Shown piece after piece: positions 16,711-26,435 of a stretch of DNA of 64,000 nt. Every line of letters starts with the position of its first letter. Position 1 is the stretch's first letter. Below the pieces are notes generated by a model. It saw only the letters and a program-made list of their open reading frames with translations. It did not search any database and was not told the origin of the DNA. A program made the position numbers and the translations under genes. This DNA is from Clostridia bacterium (GTDB lineage: Bacteria > Bacillota_A > Clostridia > Oscillospirales > CAG-272), in the NCBI GenBank assembly GCA_017453335.1, contig JAFTKI010000016.1:19428-83427 (forward strand), read 5' to 3'.

Positions 16711-17544
16711 TCACTCTGTTTTTTTCCGTGTTTGCTTTCCGTATTTCAGCGGTGTAGTGCCGTAGGTCTGTTTGAACAGTGCGATGAATTTGGAATAATC
16801 CGAAAAGCCGCACTCGCGGCAAGCCTCACCCACGGTAGCCCCTCGGTGCAACAGCTCGGCGGCAACGCTCAGCCGTTTCTTTTTGAGATAAACCGACGGC
16901 GGTATATGCAGGATCTCTTGAAAATGCCGCTCCAGCGTGTTCACGCTGACGTGCGACAGTGCGGCAAGCTCTGCCACCGTGATCGGAGACGCATAATGCG
17001 TGTTGATATAGTCCAACGCCGATGCAACGTCCGTGCGTTCCTGCTCCAACGGAGGCAAGGAGGTCTGTGCGCCGTTCAGCAGATGCAACAAACGGAAAAA
17101 TCGGTACTGTTGCTCGGCGGCACCCTGCTTACCGTCGATCATTTCATGGCAAAGCGCCGTCAGCTCGGTCTGTTGCTCGGCAGACAGCGCAAGCAGGTTT
17201 CCCTTACCGATCGGGCGGTCAAAAAAGCGTCCCAACAGCCGCTCGTTCTCTCCCACCGAAAACAGGATCCAGAAATGCTTGTGCAGAGCGTTGCTGTGAT
17301 AGATGCAATGATGGTATTCATAAGGTCGTGTAATCACGATATTCCCGGGCAGAATGGGATAGATCTGCTTTTCCACCATAAACGAAACGTCGCCCGAAAG
17401 ATTGACGTAAATCTCACACTCGGAGTGAACGTGCGAATCGTACTGATTGTTGGGAGAATCGCGTGTGATCTCAACATACGAGATACGGAAATCGAATGGG
17501 CTGACAGCACCATGCTCGATCCTTCTGTTTTTGATCACGTCCAT
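16711..17544 (-). CDS. AraC family transcriptional regulator with cupin sensor domain
   Basis: 277 residues. Residues about 20-110 form an AraC-type cupin sensor domain (HVHSECEIYVNLSG, then ILPGNIVITRPYEYHHC). Residues about 180-275 hold the two helix-turn-helix units of AraC (ITVAELAALSHVSVNTLERHF and VGEACRECGFSDYSKFIALFK, the second giving the standard GFSDYSKFIALFKQTYG signature in parts). It should bind a sugar and activate or repress nearby genes. It is divergent from the EamA transporter and alpha-galactosidase genes, the likely targets. AGAGAGGTG lies upstream of the ATG. Confidence 0.9.
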   Translation of the reverse strand: MDVIKNRRIEHGAVSPFDFRISYVEITRDSPNNQYDSHVHSECEIYVNLSGDVSFMVEKQIYPILPGNIVITRPYEYHHCIYHSNALHKHFWILFSVGENERLLGRFFDRPIGKGNLLALSAEQQTELTALCHEMIDGKQGAAEQQYRFFRLLHLLNGAQTSLPPLEQERTDVASALDYINTHYASPITVAELAALSHVSVNTLERHFQEILHIPPSVYLKKKRLSVAAELLHRGATVGEACRECGFSDYSKFIALFKQTYGTTPLKYGKQTRKKTE

Positions 17545-17617
17545 GTCATCACCTCTCTTTATTGGTGATTATATCATGTTTTTTGGTGAATTGTCAATAG
17601 AAATATCCGTTTTTTCA

Positions 17618-17626
17618 TGCTATAAT
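17618..17626 (+). promoter_or_regulatory. Extended -10 promoter of the EamA-galactosidase operon
   Basis: TGc-TATAAT at 17618-17626 with only a poor -35 (TAGAAA) 17 bases upstream. A weak -35 is expected for a promoter activated by an AraC protein. Confidence 0.55.
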
Positions 17627-17655
17627 ACATTTGATATCAAAAACAAGGAGGATCC

Positions 17656-18543
17656 ATGAAGGATTACGGACTTTTAGGACTGGCGGCGATCCTGTTGGCT
17701 GTTGATTTTGCGCTGTCCAAGCTTTATCAAAAGCGCGCAGGGGCAACACTTTCGGCAGGCTTTGCATTCAATGCGCTTTCGGGGCTTTTCACCGCCTTGA
17801 TCTTTTGGGCGATCGGCGGCTTTCAACTTGAGTTTTCACTTTACTCCGCGATCATGGCGTGCCTGTTGTCGGCACTCGGAATCGCTTACACGCTGTTCGG
17901 CTTTCGTATTTTAAAATCGGGCAGTATGGCTCTTTACTCTCTCTTTTTGATGGTGGGCGGCATGACACTTCCTTACATTTGGGGACTTTTGTTTCTGAAC
18001 GAGCCCTTTTCATGGCTTCGCACGGCAGGATTGGTGGTTCTGATACTCGCCGTCCTGCTATCCAATCTGCCCAAAAAGGGCGAACGCCTTAACGCAAAGC
18101 TTTTTTTGATGTGTCTGGCGGTCTTCGTACTCAACGGCCTTGTGAGTGTGGTCTCCAAAACGCATCAGGTACAGCTTGACTTTGCGGCTGTCAGCGCATC
18201 ACAGTTCGTAGCATTCAGCGGCGTTGCAAAGCTTGTGCTGGCGGGAACGGCGTTTCTGATCACTCGAAAAATTGACCGACAGCAGTCGGCGAATGCTCCC
18301 CGCGCAAAGCTTCCGTTTGTGCTCGGAATCGTAGCAACCTCTGCGGCGGTTGGAGGGATCTCGTATCTGTTCCAGCTCATCGGTGCCGAAAATCTGCCTG
18401 CCACGGTGCTTTATCCCTTTATCACGGGCGGGAGCATGATCTTTTCCTCGATCGTTGGAATGATCGTTTTCCGCGAAAAACCATCACGCGCCCTGCTGTT
18501 CAGCATCGGTCTGTGCTTTGTCGGCACGCTGATATTTCTGTAA
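17656..18543 (+). CDS. EamA/DMT family transporter
   Basis: 295 residues, about ten transmembrane helices arranged as two EamA repeats (residues about 3-135 and 150-295). The first begins LLGLAAILLAVDFALSKLYQKRAG; the second ends with a typical PATVLYPFITGGSMIFSSIVGMIVFREKPS region (quoted in parts). Drug/metabolite transporters of this type move sugars, amino acids or nucleosides. The gene precedes an alpha-galactosidase by 24 bases and is divergent from an AraC regulator, so import or export of a galactoside or related sugar is a reasonable inference. AGGAGG lies 6 bases before the ATG. Confidence 0.85.
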   Translation: MKDYGLLGLAAILLAVDFALSKLYQKRAGATLSAGFAFNALSGLFTALIFWAIGGFQLEFSLYSAIMACLLSALGIAYTLFGFRILKSGSMALYSLFLMVGGMTLPYIWGLLFLNEPFSWLRTAGLVVLILAVLLSNLPKKGERLNAKLFLMCLAVFVLNGLVSVVSKTHQVQLDFAAVSASQFVAFSGVAKLVLAGTAFLITRKIDRQQSANAPRAKLPFVLGIVATSAAVGGISYLFQLIGAENLPATVLYPFITGGSMIFSSIVGMIVFREKPSRALLFSIGLCFVGTLIFL

Positions 18544-18567
18544 AAAATAAAAAGAGAGGATTTGAAA

Positions 18568-20523
18568 ATGGAATATTTGAAAAACACACCTCGCCTTTCC
18601 TTTTTGCTGGGAGGAAAGCCCGCATTTGAACAGGGATACCAAAAAGAGCAATCCGAAACCGATTGCGAGATCAAAACGGTCTACCGCTTTGCCTGCGGGC
18701 TGACCGTAACCAATATTACGAAATTATATCCCGACTTTGGTGCGCATGAAAGCATCAATTATTTTGAAAATACGGGAAGGGAGAACACACCGCTGATCAG
18801 TGAACTGTGGGATTGCGACATATCGCTCCCCTGCCCCCATGCAGAGGTCCGTAAGCCTACGCCGTGGATCCCGCATCCCGACCGCGATATGTTCATCCTC
18901 AATCCGCGCGGCTCCGACGGCATTGACGAAACCGATTTTTCGACACATTTCGACAACGGAAGTCTTTCCCAATCCGGTTATCTGTTTCCAAACGGTTCTC
19001 CGAAAAAGTACAAAACACGCGGAGGACGCTCCAGCGGTGGCAGCGCACCCTTTTTCAACATCTACCAAAACGGCAAGGGCTATTTCTTTGCGGTTGGTTG
19101 GACAGGTCAGTGGAACGCACAAATTTCACGCACCGAGGACAGTCTGCATCTGCAATCCAAGATTGAGGACACCCATTTCGTGCTGTATCCCGGAGAAAAG
19201 ATCCGCACCTCGTCGGCGCTGATCCTGCCTTACACGGGATCGGTAGAAGACTCACAGAATCTCTGGAGACGCTTTTTGCGCGGGCATATCATCCCCCAAA
19301 ACGCACAGTGCGCTCCCCTTACGGTAGGCTTTTGGGGCGGCACGACCACCGATAGAATGCTTGCGCGCATCGAGCAGATCGACGAGAATCACATTCCCAA
19401 CGATGTTTTCTGGATCGACGCGGGCTGGTGCGGAGAGAACACTCTGCCCTCCGACAACGAATTTGAGGGCGATTGGTCGGAGCGCGTTGGAGACTGGGAG
19501 ATCAGCCGACACATCCACCCCAACGCGCTTCGTGACGTGGCAGAAAAAATCAAAGAAACAGGCAGAAAGTTTGTGCTTTGGTTTGAGCCCGAACGCGTCA
19601 GATACTCCACGCGCTTTGCCGCCGAGCATCCCGAATTGTTGCTTCGTAAGGGCGATGCCCGCTCGCTTCTGTTGGATCTCGGCAAGCCCGAGGCTCTCGA
19701 CTACTGCATCGATTGGATCACCAAGCGCATTGAAGACTTGGACGTGGATTGCTACCGCCAGGACTTCAACATGGATCCTCTCGAATACTGGCGCGGAAAC
19801 GACACCGAGGATCGTCAAGGCATCACCGAGATCAAACACATCATGGGGCTTTACACCTTGTGGGATACCCTCTTGGAGCGCTTCCCGAAGCTCTTTATCG
19901 ACAACTGTGCCTCGGGCGGCAAGCGCTTGGACATTGAAATGATGAAGCGCAGTACCGCGCTTTGGAGAAGCGATGCACAATGCCCCGCAGATCCAAACCC
20001 CGAGGTTACACAGGTAAACAACGTCAATTTCTCGCTTTGGATGCCCTACAGCGGTACGGGCTCGGGACGCGTATATGACACCTACCGTATGCGCAGTGCC
20101 TATGCAACGGGCGGTCTTTCCACCACCTACTCCTATTCGGCAAACGAGCATTTCGGCTCGGAGGCAGGACAGGTGGAGTGGCTCCGCGACCGCGCCGAGG
20201 AATACTGCCGCGTGCGTCCCTATTTCCAAGGCGACCTCTATCCCCTAACCAAGCCTACCAAGGACGAAACCGCTTGGTGTGCCGTACAGTGGCACCGTCC
20301 CGAATCGGGTGACGGCATGATCCAGGTGTTCAAGCGCGAAAACAGCCCGTATACCGAGGCGTCCTTTGATCTTTGCGCGATCGATTCGACCAAAACCTAC
20401 CGTTTTACCGACATTGACGGCGGTGAATTCGAAATTTCGGGACAAGAGCTTATTCAAAACGGACTAAAGCTTCGTATTGCCGAAAAAAGAGTTGCTAAAA
20501 TTTATTTTTATCAAGTACTGTAA
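18568..20523 (+). CDS. GH36-type alpha-galactosidase
   Basis: 651 residues. The clan GH-D barrel is clear: VFWIDAGWCG, FVLWFEPERV, the nucleophile Asp in DCYRQDFNMDPLEYW, and the acid/base region DNCASGGKRLDIEMMKR. An N-terminal beta-sandwich (about 1-230) and C-terminal beta domain flank the barrel, as in bacterial GH36. No signal peptide is seen, so it should cleave terminal alpha-galactose from imported oligosaccharides. The start is ATG 18568, with GAGAGGA 7 bases upstream; an in-frame TTG six bases earlier is less likely. Co-transcribed with the EamA gene. Galactose-1-phosphate handling by the nearby galT fits. Confidence 0.9.
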   Translation: MEYLKNTPRLSFLLGGKPAFEQGYQKEQSETDCEIKTVYRFACGLTVTNITKLYPDFGAHESINYFENTGRENTPLISELWDCDISLPCPHAEVRKPTPWIPHPDRDMFILNPRGSDGIDETDFSTHFDNGSLSQSGYLFPNGSPKKYKTRGGRSSGGSAPFFNIYQNGKGYFFAVGWTGQWNAQISRTEDSLHLQSKIEDTHFVLYPGEKIRTSSALILPYTGSVEDSQNLWRRFLRGHIIPQNAQCAPLTVGFWGGTTTDRMLARIEQIDENHIPNDVFWIDAGWCGENTLPSDNEFEGDWSERVGDWEISRHIHPNALRDVAEKIKETGRKFVLWFEPERVRYSTRFAAEHPELLLRKGDARSLLLDLGKPEALDYCIDWITKRIEDLDVDCYRQDFNMDPLEYWRGNDTEDRQGITEIKHIMGLYTLWDTLLERFPKLFIDNCASGGKRLDIEMMKRSTALWRSDAQCPADPNPEVTQVNNVNFSLWMPYSGTGSGRVYDTYRMRSAYATGGLSTTYSYSANEHFGSEAGQVEWLRDRAEEYCRVRPYFQGDLYPLTKPTKDETAWCAVQWHRPESGDGMIQVFKRENSPYTEASFDLCAIDSTKTYRFTDIDGGEFEISGQELIQNGLKLRIAEKRVAKIYFYQVL

Positions 20524-20525
20524 TC

Positions 20526-20560
20526 AAAAAAGACCGACTCGCTTTGAGTCGGTCTTTTTT
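20526..20560. terminator. Bidirectional intrinsic terminator
   Basis: AAAAAAGACCGACTC (20526-20540) pairs with GAGTCGGTCTTTTTT (20546-20560). It separates the convergent galactosidase and heparinase genes. Confidence 0.9.
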
Positions 20561-20561
20561 C

Positions 20562-22781
20562 TCATTCACCCCATTTTGCCATGGGGACAACATCATATAC
20601 TTTTTCGGTTGCTCGGTCGCCATCGGCAAGCAGGCGGCAGACCACAGCCATACGAAGCTTCTCCTTGTTTGGAACGCGAACCGTCAAGCATTTCCAACCG
20701 TTCTCATCCTCGGTCAATTCGAATTTTGCGGGAGAACCAACGCCGCACAGCTTGCAGCCCATGCGCTTTCCGTTCAACTCCAACACGGCACTCCGTCCGC
20801 TTCCGCTTACCTTGGTATTTGCCTGTGTCCAAGCACTCCAAACAAAATCGGCGGGCTCGGCAAAGGTGATCTCGTCCTGGATCACCGCAACGCTACGGTT
20901 TTCGGTCAGCATCACGCCGCGCTTTGCACGCACAGCCGCATCGAAAGCACTCGTCATATCGGCAACGGCATAAGCACGCGCTGCAGAAGAACGCATCTCA
21001 ACAATCTTCACATCCGCATCGGCATTCTGTTCGGGCGATTCCTTACCCGCGTTGGCAAAAAATCGCTCTCCGCCCATTTCAAGCAGAACAGCTCCCGCGT
21101 TTTTCTCGCAAGCATCCAGATGATTCTTTCCGCCGTGCAAGCCCAGAACAGTTGCATCGGGATGCCAATTCGAGCGCATCACGGAAAGTCCCGCCTTGCG
21201 ATAAACAGTATCCAAAGCCAAGTGAGGCGTCATTGCATCGTCAACGGGGGTATAGAACAGAATATCAAACGGATGCACATCCTTTTTGCCCGACAAAAGC
21301 TCCTGTCGGCGCATCCATGCCAGAACATCGTCCTTTGTGTACTTCGCAAAGAAATACTGCATCGAGGTATCCACCGCATCAGCGGCAAAGCCATGGTAGT
21401 TCCATGCTCCGTTCGCCGTTTCGGTGTAGATCGGGAAATACGCAGTTGCGGCAAATCCGGGCATTTCACCAAAGCCGTAGTCGGTTCCGCAGGCACGCTC
21501 CAGCATCGCAACGGTCAAGCCAAGCGCGCGAGCCGTTTGTTCCCACACCACGGTGCTGATTTCGTTGCCGCCATCGGGAGCGACCTCGGCAAAGCAGGGC
21601 TCCATATTGCGCACAACACGCTCCAGAAGCTTATAGGTGGTTTGCGGATAGATATCGGAAAGAGCCAGCGACAGTGCCAAAGTGCTTGCGTTCACAACGG
21701 CGGCATAAAAGCCACCCTCGTGCCACATGCCGTCGGGAGCATCGTATTCCTCCAGCATCGGGCGCAGTGCGTTCCGCAGCATCGAACGCTCCAATTTTGC
21801 TTTGCGTCCCTCGCTCCACGCATAACGACACCAGTCATACGTCAGTGCCATAGCAAAGACCACCTTGGAGAACAACAGCCACGAATCGTCCCGTTTCCAG
21901 TCTGCAAGATCAGCAATCGCCTCGGCTTCGGCGGCGGCGCGCTCGGCATATTGCTTATCGCCCGTTACACGGAAAAGCATCACAAATGCAAGCAGTGCAT
22001 CCGCAGAAGCTTTCAATGCCTTCGCACCGTCATCTGCCGTAATTGCGGGACGCAGAAAAGCATCGGAGTTGTGACCGTAGGTCTGTTTCAACGCAGAAAC
22101 ATAGCCGCCCAATGCCGCATCGCTCTTGGCAAGACGGCGCAGCTGCATCAGCTCATCAAAGGACGCAAACAGCTTTCCGCGCGTGGGATTCGGGAAACGG
22201 CGGCGCAGATCGTCAACGATACGCTCGCCCGTAGGACGGACAAACGACGTATCGGCAATCAAACGCCAGATCAGGTCCTCGTCACGCGCGCTGTCGTAGA
22301 TCGCCTTGCGGTTGGAAAGCACCACCAAGCCCATCGGATCCAAAAAGCTTTGTCTCCAATGGAAAAACTCTTTTACAAAATTCAACGGAAAGAACAGGGT
22401 TCCGTTCGCCGCAATCGGCGCAAAATCAAGCGGTACACGCTCACCGCTGACAACCATCTGATCAACGGCGGCGCAAAATTCATATTTTTTCCGTCTGTAG
22501 GTAAAGTTCAAGGTTCCCGCCTGCGTGTCCACAACAGCCGCGTGTGCAATGCCTGCGGCAATCGGTGCCATCGGCAGCCAGATACTGCCGTCACGCTCAA
22601 AGGGGCTTACCGCTTGTCCGTCGGGAGAAAAGGCAATGCGTTTACGGTCTACGATGGCAAAGCATCCGCTTTTGGAAAATACCGCCGCGCCCTTCAATTC
22701 AGGTCTTGTACTGTACAACGCCTGAGCCGACGGATTCAAAGCAACCGTCTGCTCAACGCAACATTTCATATTTTTCTTCAT
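20562..22781 (-). CDS. Heparinase II/III family protein
   Basis: 739 residues. Residues about 1-125 look like a copper amine oxidase N-terminal-like (stalk) domain, with FSPDGQAVSPFERDGSIWLP and a LFFPLNFVKEFF strand. Residues about 160-480 form the alpha/alpha toroid of polysaccharide lyases (DGMWHEGGFYAAVVN, NEISTVVWEQTARALGL, WNYHGFAADAVDTSMQYFF), and the rest is the heparinase II/III beta-sandwich (GLSVMRSNWHPDATVLGLHGG, NHLDACEKNAGAVLLEMGGERFF in parts). Such enzymes cleave uronate-containing glycans, but some act as hydrolases. No signal peptide. It follows galT by 27 bases. The substrate cannot be read from sequence. Confidence 0.82.
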   Translation of the reverse strand: MKKNMKCCVEQTVALNPSAQALYSTRPELKGAAVFSKSGCFAIVDRKRIAFSPDGQAVSPFERDGSIWLPMAPIAAGIAHAAVVDTQAGTLNFTYRRKKYEFCAAVDQMVVSGERVPLDFAPIAANGTLFFPLNFVKEFFHWRQSFLDPMGLVVLSNRKAIYDSARDEDLIWRLIADTSFVRPTGERIVDDLRRRFPNPTRGKLFASFDELMQLRRLAKSDAALGGYVSALKQTYGHNSDAFLRPAITADDGAKALKASADALLAFVMLFRVTGDKQYAERAAAEAEAIADLADWKRDDSWLLFSKVVFAMALTYDWCRYAWSEGRKAKLERSMLRNALRPMLEEYDAPDGMWHEGGFYAAVVNASTLALSLALSDIYPQTTYKLLERVVRNMEPCFAEVAPDGGNEISTVVWEQTARALGLTVAMLERACGTDYGFGEMPGFAATAYFPIYTETANGAWNYHGFAADAVDTSMQYFFAKYTKDDVLAWMRRQELLSGKKDVHPFDILFYTPVDDAMTPHLALDTVYRKAGLSVMRSNWHPDATVLGLHGGKNHLDACEKNAGAVLLEMGGERFFANAGKESPEQNADADVKIVEMRSSAARAYAVADMTSAFDAAVRAKRGVMLTENRSVAVIQDEITFAEPADFVWSAWTQANTKVSGSGRSAVLELNGKRMGCKLCGVGSPAKFELTEDENGWKCLTVRVPNKEKLRMAVVCRLLADGDRATEKVYDVVPMAKWGE

Positions 22782-22808
22782 TCGTTCAATAATCCTTTCT
22801 AAAGCCGA

Positions 22809-24308
22809 TCAGATCTGTGCAACAAAGCGATTGAAAGCGGCTCTGCCCTCGGGCGTGCATTTGTAAACACCTGCGTCCTCCAGAACAGCCTCAAAGGTCT
22901 TTCCGACCTCTTTTCGCAGGATCTCGGTGACGTTATCGGCACAAAGCGTGTAATTTCCGATAAAGCCGTCCACCCAATCGGCGTGCTTTGCAAGCATTTC
23001 ATCGGCACGGAGGTCGCGCTTTTCGAGCAATGCACAGGCAAGTGCCTCCAACTCAGCCTTGAGTCGGGACGGAAGGACCGCCAAGCCCATGACCTCGATC
23101 AAACCGATGTTTTCTTTTTTGATGTTGTGCTTTTCGGCATGAGGGTGGAAAACGCCCAAAGGATATTCCTCTGTGGTAATGTTGTTGCGCAATACCAGAT
23201 CCAATTCGTAATCGTCCCCTCTGCGGCGCGCGATGGGAGTGATGGTGTTGTGCGCCTCTCCGTTCGTTTCGGCGAAAATGAAAGCATCTGGATCGCTGTA
23301 GCCTCTCCAAGCCGTCAAGATGCGGTCGGAAAGCTCGATCAGCGCGTCACGGTCGGCACTCGTCAGACGAATGACCGACAGGGGCCACTTCACGATACCT
23401 GCGCGTACCTGCGGAAAATCGGCAAACTGCAATTTTTGTTCAATCTCGGCACGCTCCATTGCAAAGGTATAATGACCGCCCTGCATGTGATCGTGCGTCA
23501 GGATCGAGCCCCCCACGATGGGCAGATCGGCATTGGAGCCGAGGAAATAATGCGGGAAAACGGTTACAAAATCCAACAGCTTGACAAAGCTGTCGCGATC
23601 GATCTTCATGGGCGTGTGCGCCGCAGACAGCGCGATGCAATGCTCGTTATAGTAAACGTAGGGGGAATACTGCAAAAACCAATCCTGTCCCGCCATGGTG
23701 ATCGGGATCAGTCGGTGCGACTGTCTTGCCGCCTGGGAAAGGCTGCCCGAATAGCCCTCGTTTTCACGGCAGATCGCGCATTTTGGATATCCCGTCTGCT
23801 TTTGCGTTTTTGCGGCGGCGATCGCCTTGGGATCCTTCTCGGGCTTGGAAAGGTTCACGGTGATATCAAGATCGCCGTATTTGCCCGTATAAACCCATTT
23901 CAGGTCCTTCTTCACACGCTCGGTGCGGATGTAATTGGAAGCGCAACTGATGTGATAGTAATAATCGGTTGCCGCCTCGGGAGAAAGTGCATAAAGCGCA
24001 TTGAAGTGGCGAATGACCTCGCTCGGGCGGGGCGTGAGATGTCCCATCAGCTTGGTGTCAAACAGGTCTCTGCCCGTAATTCCGCAGTCCTCGATGATAC
24101 CGTGCTCGATGGCATAATCGCAAAGGGCTTGCAGAATATCGTCAAGCGTTTCGTGTTTTACAGGCTCACGGTCGGCTTCAAAGGCTCCGCCGCCAAGCTC
24201 TGCCTGCAAAATGTTCTGATAGAACACGCGGTCAGAGTCCTCGCAAAGCTCTTCTCTTATCGCGTAGTCCACCAGATCCGCAATCAAATTACATACATTC
24301 GTTTCCAT
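22809..24308 (-). CDS. galT: UDP-glucose--hexose-1-phosphate uridylyltransferase (class II GalT)
   Basis: 499 residues, the length of the Firmicutes class II GalT rather than the roughly 350-residue E. coli type. Recognisable blocks are PKCAICRENEGYSGSL, MAGQDWFLQYSPYVYYNEHCI, and the active-site histidine region PIVGGSILTHDHMQGGHY. It exchanges UMP between UDP-glucose and galactose-1-phosphate in the Leloir pathway. First gene of an operon with a heparinase-like protein. The promoter at 24349-24377 is strong. No galK or galE is in the window. Start ATG at 24308 with CGGAG upstream. Confidence 0.92.
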   Translation of the reverse strand: METNVCNLIADLVDYAIREELCEDSDRVFYQNILQAELGGGAFEADREPVKHETLDDILQALCDYAIEHGIIEDCGITGRDLFDTKLMGHLTPRPSEVIRHFNALYALSPEAATDYYYHISCASNYIRTERVKKDLKWVYTGKYGDLDITVNLSKPEKDPKAIAAAKTQKQTGYPKCAICRENEGYSGSLSQAARQSHRLIPITMAGQDWFLQYSPYVYYNEHCIALSAAHTPMKIDRDSFVKLLDFVTVFPHYFLGSNADLPIVGGSILTHDHMQGGHYTFAMERAEIEQKLQFADFPQVRAGIVKWPLSVIRLTSADRDALIELSDRILTAWRGYSDPDAFIFAETNGEAHNTITPIARRRGDDYELDLVLRNNITTEEYPLGVFHPHAEKHNIKKENIGLIEVMGLAVLPSRLKAELEALACALLEKRDLRADEMLAKHADWVDGFIGNYTLCADNVTEILRKEVGKTFEAVLEDAGVYKCTPEGRAAFNRFVAQI

Positions 24309-24348
24309 AATTCGTCCACTCCGTTCGGTGATTTTATATTCACTATTT

Positions 24349-24377
24349 ATTATATCACGCCGATCTTTTTTTGTAAA
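24349..24377 (-). promoter_or_regulatory. SigA-type promoter of the galT operon
   Basis: On the minus strand TTTACA (24377-24372), 17-base spacer, TGa-TATAAT (24354-24349). Confidence 0.78.
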
Positions 24378-24462
24378 TGGGATTTTTCTGTTTTTTCAAA
24401 AAAATACATGAGATTTCTGCGCAAAAATTTACAAGTTTGTGATAGCATTCGTTTAAATGCTG

Positions 24463-24471
24463 TGATATAAT
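24463..24471 (+). promoter_or_regulatory. Extended -10 promoter of the XRE regulator gene
   Basis: TGa-TATAAT at 24463-24471, 52 bases before the ATG. A TTGTGA at 24437-24442 is too far (23 bases) for a standard -35. Confidence 0.5.
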
Positions 24472-24522
24472 TGCAGCAACCAACAAAACAAAGGTTGTTT
24501 TTACACCTGGGAACGGAGCAAA

Positions 24523-24744
24523 ATGATGTATTTTTACGGGCGACTCAAGGATCTGAGAGAGGATCACGACCAAAAGCAGGAAACGGTTGCAAAGGCTCTG
24601 AACATAACAAGACAGCAGTATCAGCTTTATGAAAGCGGCAAACGCGAGCTACCCATGCACCACTTTGTTACGTTGGCAAAATACTACAACGTATCGCTCG
24701 ATTATCTTGCGGGCTTGCTCGATACCCCGAAAAAGCTCTATTAA
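24523..24744 (+). CDS. Small XRE/Cro-type helix-turn-helix regulator
   Basis: 73 residues, essentially one HTH_3 domain: LKDLREDHDQKQETVAKALNITRQQYQLYESGKRELPMHHFVTLAKYYNVSLDYLAGL in pieces, with the recognition helix in ITRQQYQLYESG. Single-domain XRE proteins of this size are common in Clostridia as local regulators. It begins at one of two consecutive ATG codons (24523 or 24526), preceded by CGGAG. It lies alone between divergent galT and convergent glyQS, and its target is not apparent. Confidence 0.88.
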   Translation: MMYFYGRLKDLREDHDQKQETVAKALNITRQQYQLYESGKRELPMHHFVTLAKYYNVSLDYLAGLLDTPKKLY

Positions 24745-24768
24745 CGAAACGTATCGATCGAAAAAATT

Positions 24769-24812
24769 AAAGAAGCGGAGCCAATCATTTTTCGATTGGC
24801 TCCGCTTCTTTT
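24769..24812. terminator. Bidirectional intrinsic terminator
   Basis: AAGAAGCGGAGCCAATC (from 24770) pairs with GATTGGCTCCGCTTCTT (24794-24810). It is flanked by an A-run and a T-run between convergent genes. Confidence 0.9.
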
Positions 24813-24830
24813 ATGATTCCGATCGGTTGA

Positions 24831-26246
24831 TTAAAACTCGATCTTCTTTTCGATATAAGACTTCAGCTCGGAGATCGGGATACGAACCTGCTCCATGGTG
24901 TCACGGTCACGAACCGTTACGCAGTTGTCTGCGGGCTTGGTATCGTCGCCCACCGTTTCAAAGTCAACGGTGATGCAAAGAGGTGTACCGATCTCGTCCT
25001 CACGGCGGTAACGCTTACCGATCGAGCCGGTTTCATCGTAGTCCACCATGAAGTACTTGGAAAGCTCCTCATAGATCTCGGTTGCCTTGTCACCCAGCTT
25101 CTTGGAAAGAGGCAGAACGGCTGCCTTGAAGGGAGCCAGTGCGGGATGCAGGTGCAGAACGGTACGAACGTCGTTCTTCTCGGCATCGATCACTTCCTCA
25201 TCGTATGCGTCAACCAGGAAGGCAAGAGCCACACGGTCGGCACCCAGAGAAGGCTCAACAACGTAAGGAATGTAGTGCTCGCCGGTCTCCTGATCGAAGT
25301 AGGTCATATCCTTGCCACTGTGATTCTGGTGCTGACCGAGGTCATAGTCGGTTCTGTCGGCAATACCCCACAATTCGCCCCATCCGAACGGGAACAGGAA
25401 CTCGAAGTCGGTGGTTGCCTTGGAATAGAAGCAAAGCTCTTCGGGATCGTGGTCACGCAGACGAAGGTTCTCGTCGCGCATACCGAGGTTCAAGAGGAAC
25501 TTGTGGCAGTAGTCCTTCCAGTATGCAAACCACTCAAGGTCGGTTCCGGGCTTGCAGAAGAACTCCAGCTCCATCTGCTCGAACTCACGGGTACGGAACA
25601 CGAAGTTACCGGGCGTGATCTCGTTACGGAAGGATTTACCGATCTGCGCGATACCGAAGGGCAGCTTCTTGCGCGCACTTCTTTGTGCGTTGTTGAAGTT
25701 TACGAAAATACCCTGAGCAGTCTCGGGACGGAGATATACGGTGTTGGTATTGTCCTCGGTAACACCGATGAAGGTCTTGAACATCAGGTTGAACTTCTTG
25801 ATGTCGGCAAAGTTGGTGCTGCCGCACTGAGGACAAACAATGCCCTTTTCCTTGATGTAATCAGCCATCTGCTCGAAGCTCCAGCCTGCGGGGTTATCGT
25901 CAAGGCCGTTCTGGAAAGCGTACTCCTCGATCAGCTTGTCGGCGCGGTGACGCATCTTGCATTGCTTGCAGTCCATCAACGGGTCGGAGAATCCGCCAAC
26001 GTGTCCCGATGCAACCCATGCCTCGGGGTTCATGATGATCGCGCTGTCAAGTCCTACGTTCCACTTGCTCTCCTGCACGAACTTCTTCCACCATGCGCGC
26101 TTGACGTTGTTTTTGAACTCAACGCCCAAGGGGCCGTAGTCCCAAGAGTTTGCCAAGCCGCCGTAGATCTCGGAGCCGGGGAAAATAAAGCCGCGTGTTT
26201 TGCACAACGCAACGATTTTGTCCATTGTTTTTTCGGAATTGTTCAT
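24831..26246 (-). CDS. glyQS: Glycyl-tRNA synthetase (single-chain dimeric type)
   Basis: 471 residues, class II aminoacyl-tRNA synthetase. It shows [22 protein letters not shown] at the N-terminus (in parts), motif 2 around [25 protein letters not shown], motif 3 [12 protein letters not shown], and a C-terminal anticodon-binding domain ([15 protein letters not shown]). This is the alpha2 type found in Firmicutes, archaea and eukaryotes, not the alpha2beta2 GlyQ/GlyS. The ATG at 26246 is chosen because AGGAG lies 8 bases upstream and an earlier in-frame GTG overlaps that ribosome site. The promoter at 26282-26310 leaves a leader of about 30 bases, too short for a T-box. Confidence 0.95.
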   Translation of the reverse strand: MNNSEKTMDKIVALCKTRGFIFPGSEIYGGLANSWDYGPLGVEFKNNVKRAWWKKFVQESKWNVGLDSAIIMNPEAWVASGHVGGFSDPLMDCKQCKMRHRADKLIEEYAFQNGLDDNPAGWSFEQMADYIKEKGIVCPQCGSTNFADIKKFNLMFKTFIGVTEDNTNTVYLRPETAQGIFVNFNNAQRSARKKLPFGIAQIGKSFRNEITPGNFVFRTREFEQMELEFFCKPGTDLEWFAYWKDYCHKFLLNLGMRDENLRLRDHDPEELCFYSKATTDFEFLFPFGWGELWGIADRTDYDLGQHQNHSGKDMTYFDQETGEHYIPYVVEPSLGADRVALAFLVDAYDEEVIDAEKNDVRTVLHLHPALAPFKAAVLPLSKKLGDKATEIYEELSKYFMVDYDETGSIGKRYRREDEIGTPLCITVDFETVGDDTKPADNCVTVRDRDTMEQVRIPISELKSYIEKKIEF

Positions 26247-26281
26247 TTTTGTCACTCCTGTGTGTAATAATAAATCATCTC

Positions 26282-26310
26282 ATTATAACACTCAAAAATC
26301 AAATTGTCAA
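26282..26310 (-). promoter_or_regulatory. SigA-type promoter of glyQS
   Basis: On the minus strand TTGACA (26310-26305), 17-base spacer, TGt-TATAAT (26287-26282). Confidence 0.82.
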
Positions 26311-26366
26311 GAGTTAAATCTTTTTTCACAAATTTATCTTATACTGTAGTATTTTTGGTTTTTCTA

Positions 26367-26395
26367 TTTACAAACGGCACGAAATGTGTTATACT
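26367..26395 (+). promoter_or_regulatory. SigA-type promoter of the hydrogenase maturation operon
   Basis: TTTACA (26367-26372), 17-base spacer, TGt-TATACT (26390-26395). The expected start of the transcript is near 26402, giving a leader of about 138 bases. Confidence 0.78.
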
Positions 26396-26435
26396 TGTCA
26401 TAGACTCCTGACATTAAGCGTTTGGCTGCGTGAAA

